The notes under the pieces: generated by a model
The model's database searches: none
The model's input: the letters and a program-made list of their open reading frames with translations, nothing else
Told to the model about the DNA's origin: nothing
Shown: positions 62,625-64,000 of the stretch, one piece after another
How positions within the stretch are numbered: position 1 is the stretch's first letter
Layout: every line of letters begins with the position of its first letter
NCBI GenBank assembly: GCA_030770535.1
Contig: JASVEC010000024.1
Coordinates: 124,001-188,000 of the forward strand
Source of the DNA: Batkoa obscura
Taxonomy: Eukaryota; Entomophthoromycota; Entomophthoromycetes; Entomophthorales; Batkoaceae
Reading direction: 5' to 3'
DNA: 64,000 bases
Made by a program: the position numbers and the translations under genes

Positions 62625-63024
62625 TTAATTTTCAGTATCTGGATTATAACTTAGTAAGTTTCTTAACTCTTTTTCACGGTTGAAATCTTGCTTAATAACC
62701 CTATCGGTTAATAAAAACCTATTGTTAGCTTCTTGTGAACGAATAAGGGATCCGATAGCCATTAATGAGCCGAAGAAAGTAGCTGATTGTAACATAGAAC
62801 TACCAACTGACCTTAAATATCCTTTAGGTCCTGGACCATAACTATAGAAATTGAAAATTAAAATTAATTCAAAATAAAATTATCATAGATCAAGAGTGTG
62901 AATTAGCAATTACTTACACTAAAACTTGTACACCACCTAATAAAAATCCCATAGTAGCACCGACCGCTCCACCCATCATCAAGCCCATCTTCATTCGATC
63001 AAAATAACTTGGTTGTTGTGCCAT
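62625..63024 (-). CDS. MGR2: Mgr2/ROMO1 protein of the TIM23 translocase
   Basis: Two exons, 62918-63024 and 62625-62841, give 107 residues. The N-terminal SYFDRMKMGLMMGGAVGATM matches the ROMO1/Mgr2 signature (CFDRVKMGFVMGCAVGM in animals), and SSMLQSATFFGSLMAIGSLIR is the second helix. Mgr2 is an inner-membrane protein that gates lateral release from the TIM23 complex. Two glycine-rich helices form a hairpin, and the C-terminal tail of about 30 residues is a fungal extension. The cysteine found in animal ROMO1 before FDR is replaced by tyrosine. Confidence 0.92.
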
Positions 63025-63311
63025 TGTAGTTAGTTGGAAAATAATTAAAACAAAATTTATTTAACTTTTTTTTCATTGATTAAATTCAATTCTCAATTAA
63101 AAAGAACAAATGATAAAAAAGTGACGAAATTGAAAGATTATGGGATCCATAGTTTTATTTTAATAAAAATTCAAATGTATAGATTGAAATTGAGACATCA
63201 AAAGTACAAAGGTGTATTATATTTAAAAAAAACAATTTATTTTTTATTTTTGAGCTTTAATCAATTCCTAGATAATAATGAATTAAAACAGATATTAAAA
63301 AATCAATAAAA

Positions 63312-64000
63312 TTAAAAATATACTTTTTGTGCATTATTAACTGCTTTCTTAAAATCTTCAACTTCTTTCCAACAATCTAAAGTTCTCTTATTATGATTAC
63401 TAAAAATTTAAAATTTAAGGAATGATAATGGAATAGAAATAAATCAAGCTACTTACCGATAACAAGCGATTAAAGTTTCTTTAGCTTCCTCAATGACTTT
63501 ATTTTGTTTAGGTTCATTTCTATAATAAAAATTAAAAATCAATCAAATTAAGTCTTTCATACCCTAATGATAATCCTATAAACTTACGTCAAATGCTTGC
63601 TATTTAATTCCTTTACATAATCCAAAAGATAATTACTGTCAGTTAACCTTTTATCCTTAACCGAATTAAATAATAATTCCTGCTCTTTTTGAATTCTTTC
63701 AACTTCTTGTAATACTCTTTCGTCAACTATTCTTTCCATATTTTCAAACTCTAAATCTGCTTGTTTTTTAAAATCTTTCTATATTCCTAACGTTAATTTC
63801 ATCAATTCTTCAAAATATAATTAAATTTACTTTAATCTCTTCCTTATTTGATGTGACAGTGTTGTTATTACTTGGTTGATTATTACGAACCCCAGTTAAA
63901 TCTTGTAATAAATCTTGAGATATCTAAATTATGAGTTAATTTTTTATACTATAATTCTTATAAATATAAATTACAGATAACTTAGCTTGCGTTGGGGCAT
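63312..64000 (-). CDS. MIC19: MICOS subunit Mic19 (partial, 5' end outside the window)
   Basis: Five visible exons: 63975 to beyond 64000, 63831-63923, 63588-63778, 63457-63519 and 63312-63399. The frame that fits the junctions reads APTQAKLS|ISQDLLQDLTGV, so the ATG at 64000 is out of frame and the true start lies to the right. The middle is a charged coiled coil (ENMERIVDERVLQEVERIQK). The C-terminus is a CHCH-type segment, ACYRNHNKRTLDCWKEVEDFKKAV, with the C-x10-C pair and DCWKEVE seen in fungal Mic19. Mic19 shapes crista junctions at the inner membrane. The usual MGxxxS myristoylation start cannot be checked here. It lies 287 bp upstream of the MGR2 start in the same orientation. Confidence 0.85.

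Noticed and set aside
63076-63309. 77-codon ORF between MGR2 and MIC19
   Set aside because: Lysine/phenylalanine-rich AT-driven frame on the opposite strand in the short intergenic region and 3' end of MIC19; no start context or conservation visible.

Overview
The window is strongly AT-rich nuclear DNA from a fungus. Genes are compact and rich in introns of about 45-140 nt with GTAAGT/GTAATT donors. They carry fungal-type products: a rhomboid with NQGARFIPC, Mgr2, Mic19, and a malate synthase ending in the peroxisomal signal SRL. An Integrator subunit 6 gene, which yeasts and moulds of the Dikarya are thought to lack, points to an early-diverging fungus (Zoopagomycota/Mucoromycota grade; an Entomophthoromycotina-like genome is my guess, not proven).

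Layout. 1-240: start of an unknown, possibly myristoylated protein. 3.3-9.5 kb: sphingomyelin-synthase-like enzyme, rhomboid protease, INTS6. 9.7-16.1 kb: unknown polytopic membrane protein, eIF2B alpha, UCH37-type deubiquitinase, COQ2. 17.1-20.2 kb: ORC1 with nine AT-hooks in front of its AAA+ domain. 20.3-26.5 kb: Ubc1/E2-25K, alanyl-tRNA synthetase, malate synthase. 28.2-35.7 kb: an intact-looking Ty3/gypsy element with 400-bp LTRs that read as identical, followed by an older inverted solo LTR. 37.8-42.5 kb: two small mitochondrial RRM proteins flanking ISA1, then a MATE transporter. 43.1-45.4 kb: a stand-alone protein with eleven AT-hooks and, upstream of it, the decayed remains of a similar gene. 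46.7-50.5 kb: mitochondrial phosphate carrier and a second MATE transporter. 51.2-60.4 kb: PPxY/EGF-like membrane protein, a 74-residue ORF, monoacylglycerol-lipase-like hydrolase, alanine aminotransferase, SLC35F6-like transporter. 62.6-64 kb: Mgr2/ROMO1 and a Mic19 gene that runs off the right edge.

The intergenic DNA is peppered with about 15 copies of a ~100-bp MITE ending in TGGGGATGT. One copy is a long perfect palindrome and one sits inside a Ubc1 intron. Many genes serve mitochondria (COQ2, ISA1, phosphate carrier, Mgr2, Mic19, two RRM proteins, probably AlaRS). No operons are expected; several neighbours are convergent, with 44-71 nt between stop codons.

The most striking system is the ORC1/AT-hook group. 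ORC1 lacks a visible BAH domain and has nine AT-hooks instead. Its linkers resemble those of the free-standing AT-hook gene 23 kb away, which suggests an origin-binding array gained by fusion or duplication. This parallels fission yeast, where the AT-hooks sit on Orc4.
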